In this document: piece after piece, positions 51,590 to 64,000 of the stretch
Position numbering within the stretch: position 1 is the stretch's first letter
How the letters are laid out: each line of letters opens with the position of its first letter
Source: Yamagishiella unicocca
Taxonomy: Eukaryota; Chlorophyta; Chlorophyceae; Chlamydomonadales; Volvocaceae
Assembly: GCA_003116995.1 (NCBI GenBank)
Contig: BDSL01000181.1
Span: 1-64,000 of the forward strand
Length of the DNA: 64,000 nucleotides
Reading direction: 5' to 3'
The notes under the pieces: model-generated
Seen by the model: the letters and a program-made list of their open reading frames with translations, nothing else
Told to the model about the DNA's origin: nothing
The model's database searches: none
Translations under genes and position numbers: made by a program

Positions 51590-52140
51590 TTTCCTGATGG
51601 CTTGCGAGCCCATCATGGCCGGCTCGAAGGCTGCTGGTTACAGTGTACCGTGCAGTGTAGGGTGTGTTGCATCTTCCTCCGGAATCTGAGCGGCAGTCTT
51701 GAATCCCTAAAACATGTACTAAGCTGTGTAGTGCAGGCATCCTATTGTGACAAATGGTAGCAGTGCAACCATCCTAGTCATCGTCCGAGTCCTATCACAC
51801 AGTCATGGCAAATCAAACGGTAGCAACCAGGGTTCTAATCAGCATGTACATCGATGACATGCTGTTCGCGGCCTGCAATCAGCGTTGTGTCTAGGACACA
51901 TACAGGTACCAAATTAAGGATACTGACCAAGGAAAGCCCACAAGCATGCCCATCATGGCCCATCATGGCCGGCTTGAAGGCTGCTGCCCCTGCTGGTTGC
52001 AGTGTACTGCATGGGAATAGCAGAAATGTCTTGAAAATGCTCATGTCTGATACTGCTGCCATGTACAGCGCTCTACTATGTGCCAAGACTGGCAGTGTAG
52101 GGTGTATTGCATAGTCTCCGAAGTCTGGGCAGCAATGTCA
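51590..52140. repeat. Diverged repeat pair near the satellite border
   Basis: CCCATCATGGCCGGCTCGAAGG at about 51610, then a TTACAGTGTAC and GCAGTGTAGGGTGTGTTGCAT stretch, recurs at about 51959 and 52090-52110 (CCCATCATGGCCGGCTTGAAGG, TTGCAGTGTAC, GCAGTGTAGGGTGTATTGCAT). In the second copy the parts are separated by 50 extra bases. Confidence 0.75.
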
Positions 52141-52275
52141 AAGATGTTGTTGTAACGGTTACAGTGTACAAAGTTTCAATATGGTTGTTATAACGTGGAT
52201 ATTTTCTTATCCCTTTCAGTGTCAGGTGATGTGCCTGGTGGCTCTGCTTTCAAGGTCTGGAGCCCCCTAAAACCC
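52140..52275. mobile_element. Retrotransposon 3'-tail fragments in both orientations
   Basis: At 52146-52166 the reverse complement of CACTGTAACCGTTACAACAA is present, and at 52217-52265 a forward copy of the preceding tail part (CAGTGTCAGGTGATGTGCCTGG, then GGTCTGGAGCCC). Both match the element ending at 9085. They lie head-on, so this is a rearranged or doubly inserted tail. CCCTAAAACCCTAAATACCC follows directly at 52266. Confidence 0.6.
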
Positions 52276-52284
52276 TAAATACCC

Positions 52285-55200
52285 TGTAATGAGCTAACTG
52301 CCCAGGTTTGCCTTGTCCTACAGGTTCAGTGCCTTGACCCAATGGCACCAAACTTGCGCTTTGATCTTTCAATGATATTTATAATCAATACCGAAAGTGT
52401 TGGGGCCACCAGCAGATGGCAAGAAGGACCTGAAAATGGCCATGGTGGTTAGCAAAGCACACAGCAACGAGCTTACCGCCCAGGTTTGCCTTGTCCTACA
52501 GGTGCAGTGCCTTGACCCAATGACACCAAACTTGCGCTTTGATCTTTCAATGATATTTATAATCAATACCGAAAGTGTTGGGGCCACCAGCAGATGGCAA
52601 GAAGGACCTGAAAATGGCCATGGTGGTTAGCAAAGCACAGAGCAACGAGCTAACCGCCTAGGTTTGCCTTGTCCTACAGGTGCAGTGCCTTGACCCAATG
52701 ACACCAAACTTGCGCTTTGATCTTTCAATGATATTTATAATCAATACCGAAAGTGTTGGGGCCACCAGCAGATGGCAAGAAGGACCTGAAAATGGCCATG
52801 GTGGTTAGCAAAGCACAAAGCAACGAGCTAACCGCCTAGGTTTGCCTTGTCCTACAGGTGCAGTGCCTTGACCCAATGACACCAAACTTGCGCTTTGATC
52901 TTTCAATGATATTTATAATCAATACCGAAAGTCTTGGGGCCAGCAGCAGACGGCAAGAGGTATCTGAAAATGGCCATGGTGGTTAGCAAAGCACAGAGCA
53001 ACGAGCTAACTGCCCAGGTTTGCCTTGTCCTACAGGTGCAGTGCCTTGACCCAATGACACCAAACTTGCGCTTTGATCTTTCAATGATATTTATAATCAA
53101 TACTGAAAGTGTTGGGGCCACCAGCAGATGGCAAGAAGGACCTGAAAATGGCCATGGTGGTTAGCAAAGCACAGAGCAACGAGCTAACCACCCAGGTTTG
53201 CCTTGTCCTACAGGTGCAGTGCCTTGACCAAATGGCACCAAACTTGCGCTTTGATCTTTAAATGATATTTATAATCAATACCGAAAGTTCTTAGGCCAGC
53301 AGCAAACCGCAAGAGGTACCTGAAAATGGCCATGGTGGTTAGCAGAGCACAGAGCAACGAGCTAACTGCCCAGGTTTGCCTTGTCCTACAGGTGCAGTGC
53401 CTTGACCAAATGACACCAAACTTGCGCTTTGATCTTTAAATGATATTTATAATCAATACCGAAAGTCTTGGGGCCAGCAGCAGATGGCAAGAAGGACCTG
53501 AAAATGGCCATGGTGGTTAGCAAAGCACAGAGCAACAAGCTAACTGCCCAGGTTTGCTTTGTCCTACAGGTGCAGTGCCTTGACCAAATGACACCAAACT
53601 TGCGCTTTGATCTTTCAATGATATTTATAATCAATACCGAAAGTCTTGGGGCCAGCAGCAGATGGCAAGAAGGACCTGAAAATGGCCATGGTGGTTAGCA
53701 AAGCACAGAGCAACGAGCTAACCGCCTAGGTTTGCCTTGTCCTACAGGTGCAGTGCCTTGACCCAATGACACCAAACTTGCGCTTTGATCTTTAAATGAT
53801 ATTTATAATCAATACCGAAAGTCTTGGGGCCAGCAGCAGATGGCAAGAAGGACCTGAAAATGGCCATGGTGGTTAGCAAAGCACAGAGCAACGAGCTAAC
53901 CGCCCAGGTTTGCCTTGTCCTACAGGTGCAGTGCCTTGACCAAATGGCACCAAACTTGCGCTTTGATCTTTAAATGATATTTATAATCAATACCGAAAGT
54001 TCTTAGGCCAGCAGCAAACCGCAAGAGGTACCTGAAAATAGCCATGGTGGTTGGCAGAGCACAGTGCAACGAGCTAACTGCCCAGGTTTGCCTTGTCCTA
54101 CAGGTGCAGTGCCTTGACCAAATGACACCAAACTTGTGCTTTGATCTTTCAATGATATTTATAATCAATACCGAAAGTGTTGGGGCCACCAGCAGATGGC
54201 AAGAAGGACCTGAAAATGGCCATGGTGGTTAGCAAAGCACAGAGCAACGAGCTAACTGCCCAGGTTTGCCTTGTCCTACAGGTGCAGTGCCTTGACCAAA
54301 TGACACCAAACTTGCGCTTTGATCTTTAAATGATATTTATAATCAATACCGAAAGTTCTTAGGCCAGCAGCAAACCGCAAGAGGTACCTGAAAATGGCCA
54401 TGGTGGTTAGCAGAGCACAGAGCAACGAGCTAACTGCCCAGGTTTGCCTTGTCCTACAGGTGCAGTGCCTTGACCAAATGACACCAAACTTGCGCTTTGA
54501 TCTTTAAATGATATTTATAATCAATACCGAAAGTCTTGGGGCCAGCAGCAGATGGCAAGAAGGACCTGAAAATGGCCATGGTGGTTAGCAAAGCACAGAG
54601 CAACAAGCTAACTGCCCAGGTTTGCTTTGTCCTACAGGTGCAGTGCCTTGACCAAATGACACCAAACTTGCGCTTTGATCTTTCAATGATATTTATAATC
54701 AATACCGAAAGTCTTGGGGCCAGCAGCAGATGGCAAGAAGGACCTGAAAATGGCCATGGTGGTTAGCAAAGCACAGAGCAACGAGCTAACCGCCTAGGTT
54801 TGCCTTGTCCTACAGGTGCAGTGCCTTGACCCAATGACACCAAACTTGCGCTTTGATCTTTAAATGATATTTATAATCAATACCGAAAGTCTTGGGGCCA
54901 GCAGCAGATGGCAAAAAGGACCTGAAAATGGCCATGGTGGTTAGCAAAGCACAGAGCAACGAGCTAACCGCCCAGGTTTGCCTTGTCCTACAGGTGCAGT
55001 GCCTTGACCATATGGCACCAAACTTGCGCTTTGATCTTTAAATGATATTTATAATCAATACCGAAAGTCTTGGGGCCAGCAGCAGATGGCAAGAAGGACC
55101 TGAAAATGGCCATGGTGGTTAGCAAAGCACAGAGCAACGAGCTACCTGCCCAGGTTTGCTTTGTCCTACAGGTGCAGTGCCTTGACCCAATGACACCAAA

Positions 55201-58200
55201 CTTGCGCTTTGATCTTTCAATGATATTTATAATCAATACCGAAAGTCTTGGGGCCAGCAGCAGATGGCAAGAAGGACCTGAAAATGGCCATGGTGGTTAG
55301 CAAAGCACAGAGCAACGAGCTAACCGCCTAGGTTTGCCTTGTCCTACAGGTGCAGTGCCTTGACCCAATGACACCAAACTTGCGCTTTGATCTTTCAATG
55401 ATATTTATAATCAATACCGAAAGTGTTGGGGCCACCAGCAGATGGCAAGAAGGACCTGAAAATGGCCATGGTGGTTAGCAAAGCACAAAGCAACGAGCTA
55501 ACCACCTAGGTTTGCCTTGTCCTACAGGTGCAGTGCCTTGACCCAATGACACCAAACTTGCGCTTTGATCTTTCAATGATATTTATAATCAATACCGAAA
55601 GTCTTGGGGCCAGCAGCAGACGGCAAGAGGTATCTGAAAATGGCCATGGTGGTTAGCAAAGCACAGAGCAACAAGCTAACTGCCCAGGTTTGCCTTGTCC
55701 TACAGGTGCAGTGCCTTGACCCAATGACACCAAACTTGCGCTTTGATCTTTCAATGATATTTATAATCAATACCGAAAGTGTTGGGGCCACCAGCAGATG
55801 GCAAGAAGGACCTGAAAATGGCCATGGTGGTTAGCAAAGCACAAAGCAACGAGCTAACCGCCTAGGTTTGCCTTGTCCTACAGGTGCAGTGCCTTGACCC
55901 AATGACACCAAACTTGCGCTTTGATCTTTCAATGATATTTATAATCAATACCGAAAGTCTTGGGGCCAGCAGCAGACGGCAAGAGGTATCTGAAAATGGC
56001 CATGGTGGTTAGCAAAGCACAGAGCAACGAGCTAACTGCCCAGGTTTGCCTTGTCCTACAGGTGCAGTGCCTTGACCCAATGACACCAAACTTGCGCTTT
56101 GATCTTTCAATGATATTTACAATCAATACGAAAGTTTGGGGCCACAGCAGATGGCAAGAAGGACCTGAAAATGGCCATGGTGGTTAGCAAAGCACAGAGC
56201 AACGAGCTAACCGCCTAGGTTTGCCTTGTCCTACAGGTGCAGTGCCTTGACCCAATGACACCAAACTTGCGCTTTGATCTTTAAATGATATTTATAATCA
56301 ATACCGAAAGTCTTGGGCCAGCAGCAGATGGCAAAAAGGACTGAAAATGCCATGGTGTTAGCAAAGCACAGAGCAACGAGCTAACCGCCCAGGTTTGCCT
56401 TGTCCTACAGTGCAGTGCTGACCAATGCACCAAACTTGCGCTTGATCTTTAAATGATATTATAATCAATACCGAAAGTCTGGGCCAGCAGCAGATGGCAA
56501 GAAGGACCTGAAAATGGCCATGGTGGTTAGCAAAGCACAGAGCAACGAGCTACCTGCCCAGGTTTGCTTGTCCTACAGGTGCAGTGCCTTGACCAATGAC
56601 ACCAAAACTTGCGCTTTGATCTTTCAATGATATTTATAATCAATACCGAAAGTCTTGGGCCAGCAGCAGATGGCAAGAAGGACCTGAAAATGGCCATGGT
56701 GGTTAGCAAAGCACAGAGCAACGAGCTAACCGCCAGGTTTGCCTTGTCCTACAGGTGCAGTGCCTTGACCCAATGACACCAAACTTGCGCTTTGATCTTT
56801 CAATGATATTTATAATCAATACCGAAAGTGTTGGGGCCACCAGCAGATGGCAAGAAGGACCTGAAAATGGCCATGGTGGTTAGCAAAGCACAAAGCAACG
56901 AGCTAACCGCCTAGGTTTGCCTTGTCCTACAGGTGCAGTGCCTTGACCCAATGACACCAAACTTGCGCTTTGATCTTTCAATGATATTTATAATCAATAC
57001 CGAAAGTCTTGGGGCCAGCAGCAGACGGCAAGAAGGATCTGAAAATGGCCATGGTGGTTACAAAGCACAGAGAACAGCTAACCCCAGGTTGCTTTCTACA
57101 GGTGCAGTGCTTGACCATGACAAACTTGCGCTTTGATCTTTATGATATTTATAATCAATACGAAAGTTGGGGCCACAGCAGATGGCAAGAAGGACTGAAA
57201 ATGGCCATGGTGGTTAGCAAGCACAGAGCAACGAGCTAACTGCCCAGGTTTGCCTTGTCCTACAGGTGCAGTGCCTTGACCCAATGACACCAAACTTGCG
57301 CTTTGATCTTTCAATGATATTTATAATCAATACCGAAAGTTTGGGGCCACAGCAGATGGCAAGAAGGACCTGAAAATGGCCATGGTGGTTAGCAAAGCAC
57401 AGAGCAACGAGCTAACCGCCAGGTTTGCCTTGTCCTACAGGTGCAGTGCCTTGACCCAATGACACCAAACTTGCGCTTTGATCTTTCAATGATATTTATA
57501 ATCAATACCGAAAGTTTGGGGCCACCAGCAGATGGCAAGAGGACCTGAAAATGGCCATGGTGGTTAGCAAAGCACAGAGCAACGAGCTAACTGCCCAGGT
57601 TTGCCTTGTCCTACAGGTGCAGTGCCTTGACCCAATGACACCAAACTTGCGCTTTGATCTTTCAATGATATTTATCAATCAAATACCCGGAAAGTGCCTT
57701 GGGGGCCAGCCAGCAAGACCTGGCAAAGAAGCGTTAAATGAATTATAATCAATACGAAAGTTGGCCACAGCAAAGCAAAGACCTGAAAATGCCATGGTGG
57801 TTGCAAAGCACAGAGCAACAGCTAACTGCCCAGGTTTGCCTTGTCCTACAGGTGCAGTGCCTTGACCAAATGACACCAAACTTGCGCTTTGATCTTTCAA
57901 TGATATTTATAATCAATACCGAAAGTGTTGGGGCCACCAGCAGATGCAAGAAGGACCTGAAAATGGCCATGGTGGTTAGCAAAGCACAGAGCAACGAGCT
58001 AACTGCCCAGGTTGCCTTGTCCTACAGGTGCAGTGCCTTGACCAAATGACACCAAACTTGCGCTTTGATCTTTCAATGATATTTATATCAATACCGAAAG
58101 TCTTGGGCCCAAGACAAAGGCAAAATGGGCCATGGTGGTTAGCAAAGCACAGAGCAACGAGCTAACTGCCCAGGTTTGCCTTGTCCTACAGGTGCAGTGC

Positions 58201-61200
58201 CTTGACCAATGACACCAAACTTGCGCTTTGATCTTAAATGATATTTATAATCAATACCGAAAGTCTTGGGCCAGCAGCAGATGGCAAGAAGGACCTGAAA
58301 AATGGCCAGGTGGTAGCAAAGCACAGAGCAACGAGCTAACTGCCCAGGTTTGCCTGTCCTACAGGTGCAGTGCCTTGACCAAATGGCACCAAACTTGCGC
58401 TTTGATCTTTAAATGATATTTATAATCATACCGAAAGTCTTGGCCAGCAGCAAGGCAAGAAGGACCTGAAAATGCCATGGTGGTAGCAAGCACAGAGCAA
58501 CGAGCTAACTGCCAGGTTTGCCTTGTCCTACAGGTGCAGTGCCTTGACCCAATGACACCAAACTTGCGCTTGATCTTTAAATGATATTTATAATCAATAC
58601 CGAAAGTCTTGGGGCCAGCAGCAGATGGCAAGAAGGACCTGAAAATGGCCATGGTGGTTAGCAAAGCACAGAGCAACGAGCTAACGCCCAGGTTTGCCTT
58701 GTCCTACAGGTGCAGTGCCTTGACCAATGCACCAAATTGCGCTTTGATCTTTAATGATATTTATAATCAATACCGAAAGTCTTGGGGCCACAGCAGATGG
58801 CAAGAAGGACCTGAAAAATGGCCATGGTGGTTAGCAAAGCACAGAAGCAACGAGCTAACTGCCCAGGTTTGCCTTGTCCTACAGGTGCAGTGCCTTGACC
58901 AAATGCACCAAACTTGCGCTTTGATCTTTAAATGATATTTATAATCAATACCGAAAGTTCTTAGGGCCAGCAGCAAACCGCAAGAGGTACCTGAAAATGG
59001 CCATGGTGGTTAGCAAAGCACAGAGCAACGAGCTAACTGCCCAGGTTTGCCTTGTCCTACAGGTGCAGTGCCTTGACCAAATGACACCAAACTTGCGCTT
59101 TGATCTTTTCAATATATTATAATCATACCGAAAGTTTGGCCAGAGACAAAGGACCTGAAAATGCCATGGTGGTGCAAGCACAGGCAACGGCTAACGCCAG
59201 GTTGCCTTGTCTACAGGTGCAGTGCTGACCAATGACACAAACTTGCGCTTTGATCTTATATTTTAAAAATACGAAGTTTAGAAAAAAACTGATGGCCATG
59301 GTGGTTAGCAAAGCACAGAGCAACGAGCTAACTGCCCAGGTTTGCCTTGTCCTACAGGTGCAGTGCCTTGACCAATGACACCAAACTTGCGCTTTGATCT
59401 TTAATGATATTTATAATCAATACCGAAAGTCTTGGGCCAGCAGCAAGATGGCAAGAAGGACCTGAAAATGGCCATGGTGGTTAGCAAGCACAGAGCAACG
59501 AGCTAACTGCCCAGGTTTGCTTGTCCTACAGGTGCAGTGCCTTGACCAAATGCACCAAACTTGCGCTTGATCTTAAATGATATTATAATCAATACCGAAA
59601 GTTCTTAGGCCAGCACAAACCGCAAGAGGTACCTGAAAATGCCATGGTGGTTAGCAAGCACAGAGCAACGAGCTAACTGCCCAGGTTTGCCTTGTCCTAC
59701 AGGTGCAGGCCTTGACCAAATGACACCAAACTGGCTTTGATCTTTCAATGATATTTATAATCAATACCGAAAGTCTTGGGGCCAGCAGCAGATGGCAAAA
59801 GGATCTGAAAATGGCCATGGTGGTTAGCAAAGCACAGAGCAACGAGCTAACTGCCCAGTTTGCCTTGTCCTACAGGTGCAGTGCCTTGACCAATGGCACC
59901 AAACTTGCGCTTTGATCTTTCAATGATATTTATAATCAATACGAAAGTCTTGGCCAGCAGCAGATGGCAAGAAGGACCTGAAAATGCCATGGTGGTTAGC
60001 AAGCACAGAGCAACGAGCTAACGCCCAGGTTTGCCTTGTCCTACAGTGCAGTGCCTTGACCAAATGCACCAAACTTGCGCTTTGATCTTTAAATGATATT
60101 TATAATCAATACCGAAAGTCTTGGCCAGCAGCAGATGGCAAGAGGACCTGAAAATGGCCATGGTGGTTAGCAAAGCACAGAGCAACGAGCTAACTGCCCA
60201 GGTTTGCCTTGTCCTACAGGTGCAGTGCCTTGACCAAATGGCACCAAACTTGCGCTTTGATCTTTCAATGATATTTATAATCAATACCGAAAGTTTGGGG
60301 CCAGCAGCAAACCGCAAGAGGACCTGAAAATGGCCATGGTGGTTAGCAAAGCACAGAGCAACGAGCTAACTGCCCAGGTTTGCCTTGTCCTACAGGTGCA
60401 GTGCCTTGACCAAATGGCACCAAACTTGCGCTTTGATCTTTCAATGATATTTATAATCAATACCGAAAGTTTTGGGGCCAGCAGCAAACCGCAAGAGGTA
60501 CCTGAAAATGGCCATGGTGGTTAGCAAAGCACAGAGCAACGAGCTAACTGCCCAGGTTTGCCTTGTCCTACAGGTGCAGTGCCTTGACCAAATGGCACCA
60601 AACTTGCGCTTTGATCTTTCAATGATATTTATAATCAATACCGAAAGTCTTGGGCCAGCAGCAGCAAGAAGGACCTGAAAATGGCCATGGTGGTTAGCAA
60701 AGCACAGAGCAACGAGCTAACTGCCCAGGTTTGCCTTGTCCTACAGGTGCAGTGCCTTGACCAAAACACCAAACTTGCGCTTTGATCTTTCAATGATATT
60801 TATAATCAATACCGAAAGTTTGGGGCCAGCAGCAACAAGAAGGACCTGAAAATGGCCATGGTGGTTAGCAAAGCACAGAGCAACGAGCTAACTGCCAGGT
60901 TTGCCTTGTCCTACAGGTGCAGTGCCTTGACCAATGCTAGGAAAGTTTGGGGCCTGAAAATGGCCATGGTGGTTAGCAAAGCACAGAGCAACGAGCTAAC
61001 TGCCCAGGTTTGCCTTGTCCTACAGGTGCAGTGCCTTGACCAAATGGCACCAAACTTGCGCTTTGATCTTTCAATGATATTTATAATCAATACCGAAAGT
61101 CTTGGGCCAGCAGCAAACCGCAAAGGTACCTGAAAATGGCCATGGTGGTTAGCCACAGAGCAACGAGCTAACTGCCCAGGTTTGCCTTGTCCTACAGGTG

Positions 61201-64000
61201 CAGTGCCTTGACCAAATGGCGCTTTGATCTTTCAATGATATTTATAATCAATACCGAAACCAGCTTTGAGCTAACTGCCCAGGTTTGCCTTGTCCTACAG
61301 GTGCAGTGCCTTGACCAATGGCATAATCAATACCGAAAGTCTTGGGGCCAGCACAGATGATAACTGCCCAACAGGTGCAGTGCCTTGACCAAATTTATAA
61401 TCAATACCGAAAGTTTGGGCCAGCAGCAGCCTGCCAAGCAAAGCACAGAGCTAACTGCCCAGGTTTGACAGGTGCAGTGCCTTGACCACTTGCGCTTTGA
61501 TCTTTCAATGATATTTATAATCAATACCGAAAGTCTTGGGGCCAGCAGCAGCAAGAGGACCTGAAAATGGCCATGGTGGTTAGCAAAGCACAGAGCAACG
61601 AGCTAACTGCCCAGGTTTGCCTTGTCCTACAGGTGCAGTGCCTTGACCCAATGACACCAAACTTGCGCTTTGATCTTTCAATGATATTTATAATCAATAC
61701 CGAAAGTTTGGGGCCAGCAGCAGAAGGACCTGAAAATGGCCATGGTGGTTAGCAAAGCACAGAGCAACGAGCTAACTGCCCAGGTTTGCCTTGTCCTACA
61801 GGTGCAGTGCCTTGACCAAATCACCAAACTTGCGCTTTGATCTTTCAATGATATTTATAATCAATACCGAAAGTCTTGGGGCCAGCAGCAAATGCAAGAA
61901 GGACCTGAAAATGGCCATGGTGGTTAGCAAAGCACAGAGCAACGAGCTAACTGCCAGGTTTGCCTTGTCCTACAGGTGCAGTGCCTTGACCTTTGCGCTT
62001 TGATCTTTCAATGATATTTATAATCAATACCGAAAGTTTTGCCATGCCAGCAACGAGCTAACTGCCCAGGTTTGCCTTGTCCTACAGGTGCAGTGCCTTG
62101 ACCTGCTTGCGCTTTGATCTTTCAATGATATTTATAATCAATACCGAAAGTTTGGTGGAGCAAAGCACAGAGCAACGAGCTAACTGCCCAGGTTTGCCTT
62201 GTCCTACAGGTGCAGTTGCGCTTTGATCCAATGACAATGCTTGCCATGCTAACTGCCCAGGTTTGCCTTGTCCTACAGGTGCAGTGCCTTGACCAATGAT
62301 ATCTTTCAATGATATCAATACCGAAAGTTTGGGGCCAGCAGCAATGGCCAATGAAAATGGCCATGGAAAGTGGTTGGCCATGCAAAGCACAGAGCAACGA
62401 GCTAACTGCCCAGGTTTTGCCTTTGCGCTTTGATCTTTCAATGATATTTATAATCAATACCGAAAGTGCAGTGCCTTGAGCAAAGCACAGAGCAACGAGC
62501 TGCCCACACCAAACTTGCGCTTTGATCTTTCAATGATATTTATAACTGCCCAGGTTTGCCTTGTCCTACAGGTGCAGTGCCTTGACCAAGTTTGGGAAAG
62601 CCCAGCAGCAGATTTGATAACTGCCCAACAAGTGGATTTATAATCAATACCGAAAGTCTTGGGCTGAGATGCAAAGCACAGAGCAACGAGCTAACTGCCC
62701 AACAGGTGCAACCATGGCGCTTTGGACAATACCGAAAGTCTTGCCAGTTTGACTAACTTCACCAATTTGCGCTTTGATCTTTCAATGATATTTATAATCA
62801 ATACCGAAAGTCTTGGGGCCAGCAGCAAACCGCAAGAGGTACCTGAAAATGGCCATGGTGGTTAGCAAAGCACAGAGCAACGAGCTAACTGCCCAGGTTT
62901 GCCTTGTCCTACAGGTGCAGTGCCTTGACCCACACCAAACTTGCGCTTTGATCTTTCAATGATATTTATAATCAATACCGAAAGTTTTTGGCAAGCCTGA
63001 GGCCATGGTGGTTAGCAAAGCACAGAGCAACGAGCTAACTGCCCAGGTTTGCCTTGTCCTACAGGTGCAGTGCCTTGACCAATTTGCATCTTTCAATGAT
63101 ATTTATAATCAATTGCGCACAGAGCAACGAGCTAACTGCCCAGGTGACAGGTGCAGTGCCTTGACCAATGATATTTAACAATACCGAAAGTTTTTTGATG
63201 AAAATGGTTAGCAATACCGAAAGTGTGGTGCCACAGAGCAACGAGCTGCCCAGGTTTGCCTTGTCCTACAGGTGCAGTGCCTTGACCAAATGACCTGGAC
63301 TGCGCTTTCACCAATTAAACAATACCGAAAGTTTTGGGGCCACATAACCCCAGGTTATCCTGATGAAAGTCCATGGGGGTGCAAAGCACAGAGCAACGAG
63401 CTAACGCCAGGTTTGCCTTGTCCTACAGGTGCAGTGCCTTGACCCACCAAACTGAAATGGAAACTTGTGCTTTAACTGCCCAGGTTAGCAATACCGAAAG
63501 TCCTGGGGGTGCAGTGAAAAAATGGTGAAAATGCTTTGATTTTCAATGCAGATTATAATCAATACCGAAAGTTCTTTGCCTGAACAGGTGCAGTGCCTTG
63601 ACCAATGACACCAAACTTGCGCTTTGATCTTTCAATGATATTTATAATCAATACCGAAAGTGTTGGGGCTGAAAAATGGTGAAAATGCCATTTGCAACGA
63701 GCTAACTGCCCAGGTTTGCCTTGTCCTACAGGTGCAGTGCCTTGACCAAATGACACCAAACTTGCGCTTTGATCTTTCAATGATATTTATAATCAATACC
63801 GAAAGTTTTTGGGCCATGCAGCACAGAGCAACGAGCTAAGAGGACAGGTGCAGTGACCAAATGGTTAAACAATACCGCCATGAGTGCAAAGCACAGAGCT
63901 AACTGCCCAGGTTTGCCTTGTCCTACAGGTGCAGTGCCTTGACCAAATGGTTAAACAATACCGAAAGTTTTGAAAATGGCCATGGTGGTTAGCAAAGCAC
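52285..64000. repeat. 178-bp satellite array with higher-order repeats
   Basis: A 178-base monomer repeats without spacers to the window end, some 65 copies. Landmarks per monomer: GAGCTAACTGCCCAGG, CTACAGGTGCAGTGCCTTGA, CTTTGATCTTTCAATGATAT, AATCAATACCGAAAGT and GGCCATGGTGGTTAGC. Four monomer types differ after CGAAAGT (GTTGGGGCCACC, CTTGGGGCCAGC with ATGGCAAG, the same with ACGGCAAGAGGTAT, and TCTTAGGCCAGC with AACCGC). From 52285 to about 56100 copies are full length. From about 56100 to 61100 they show many 1-2 base deletions. Beyond that they are fragmented and shuffled. Frames of 60-110 codons on both strands come from the repeat and are not genes. Confidence 0.97.

Noticed and set aside
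52266..52286. True telomere at the satellite border
   Set aside because: Only two imperfect units are present and sequence continues on both sides, so it is at most an interstitial remnant.
52300..63990. Repeated 60-119-codon frames in the satellite
   Set aside because: They recur at monomer or higher-order spacing on both strands and drift with indels, so they are by-products of the repeat.
52285..64000. CRISPR-like array
   Set aside because: Monomers abut with no unique spacers, in a eukaryotic context.

Overview
The window looks like nuclear DNA of a green alga, most likely a chlamydomonadalean/volvocine species. It is very GC-rich, its genes are broken by many GT-AG introns, and it is full of simple repeats and minisatellites. 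One gene is a plastid-type HMA1 heavy-metal ATPase and another a plant-type SWR1/PIE1 remodeller. There are no bacterial-style operons. The species cannot be named from the sequence alone. Four protein genes can be rebuilt with every exon in phase. I joined exons by hand from GT-AG sites, reading phase and family resemblance, so single boundaries could still be off. || Layout: 1-1490 is a 56-bp minisatellite. 1491-8130 is gene-poor, with diverged local duplications and one doubtful minus-strand gene (6864-7500). 8131-9085 is the 3' end of a non-LTR retrotransposon. 10162-17590 (+) encodes an HMA1-like P1B ATPase of about 1,188 residues in 11 exons, with histidine-rich segments at both ends and minisatellites in several introns. 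17591-19816 has no recognisable gene. 19817-38104 (-) is an 18-kb, 28-exon gene for a SWR1-class chromatin remodeller of about 3,272 residues with a glutamine-rich C-terminal tail. A near-identical internal exon occurs twice in it. 38105-39167 is a divergent promoter region. 39168-44929 (+) encodes a 592-residue BTB-BACK protein in 10 exons. 44930-48755 has no recognisable gene. 48756-50839 (+) encodes EMC10, 265 residues in 6 exons. 50840-52285 is a mosaic of repeat fragments. 52285 to the window end is a 178-bp satellite array with higher-order structure; its right half is increasingly degraded, which looks like an assembly or consensus problem. || How the genes relate: they are independent housekeeping genes, not a pathway. 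HMA1 should move metal ions across the plastid envelope. SWR1 should exchange histone H2A.Z into nucleosomes. The BTB-BACK protein is a likely CUL3 adaptor or scaffold. EMC10 belongs to the ER membrane-protein insertase. HMA1 and SWR1 are convergent, SWR1 and the BTB gene are divergent, and the BTB gene and EMC10 are in tandem. || The most interesting points are the duplicated in-frame exon in SWR1, its glutamine tail of roughly 650 codons, the double histidine-rich HMA1, splice-site-bearing minisatellites inside HMA1 introns, short repeats scattered through introns of two genes, and the 178-bp satellite with a six-monomer higher-order repeat.
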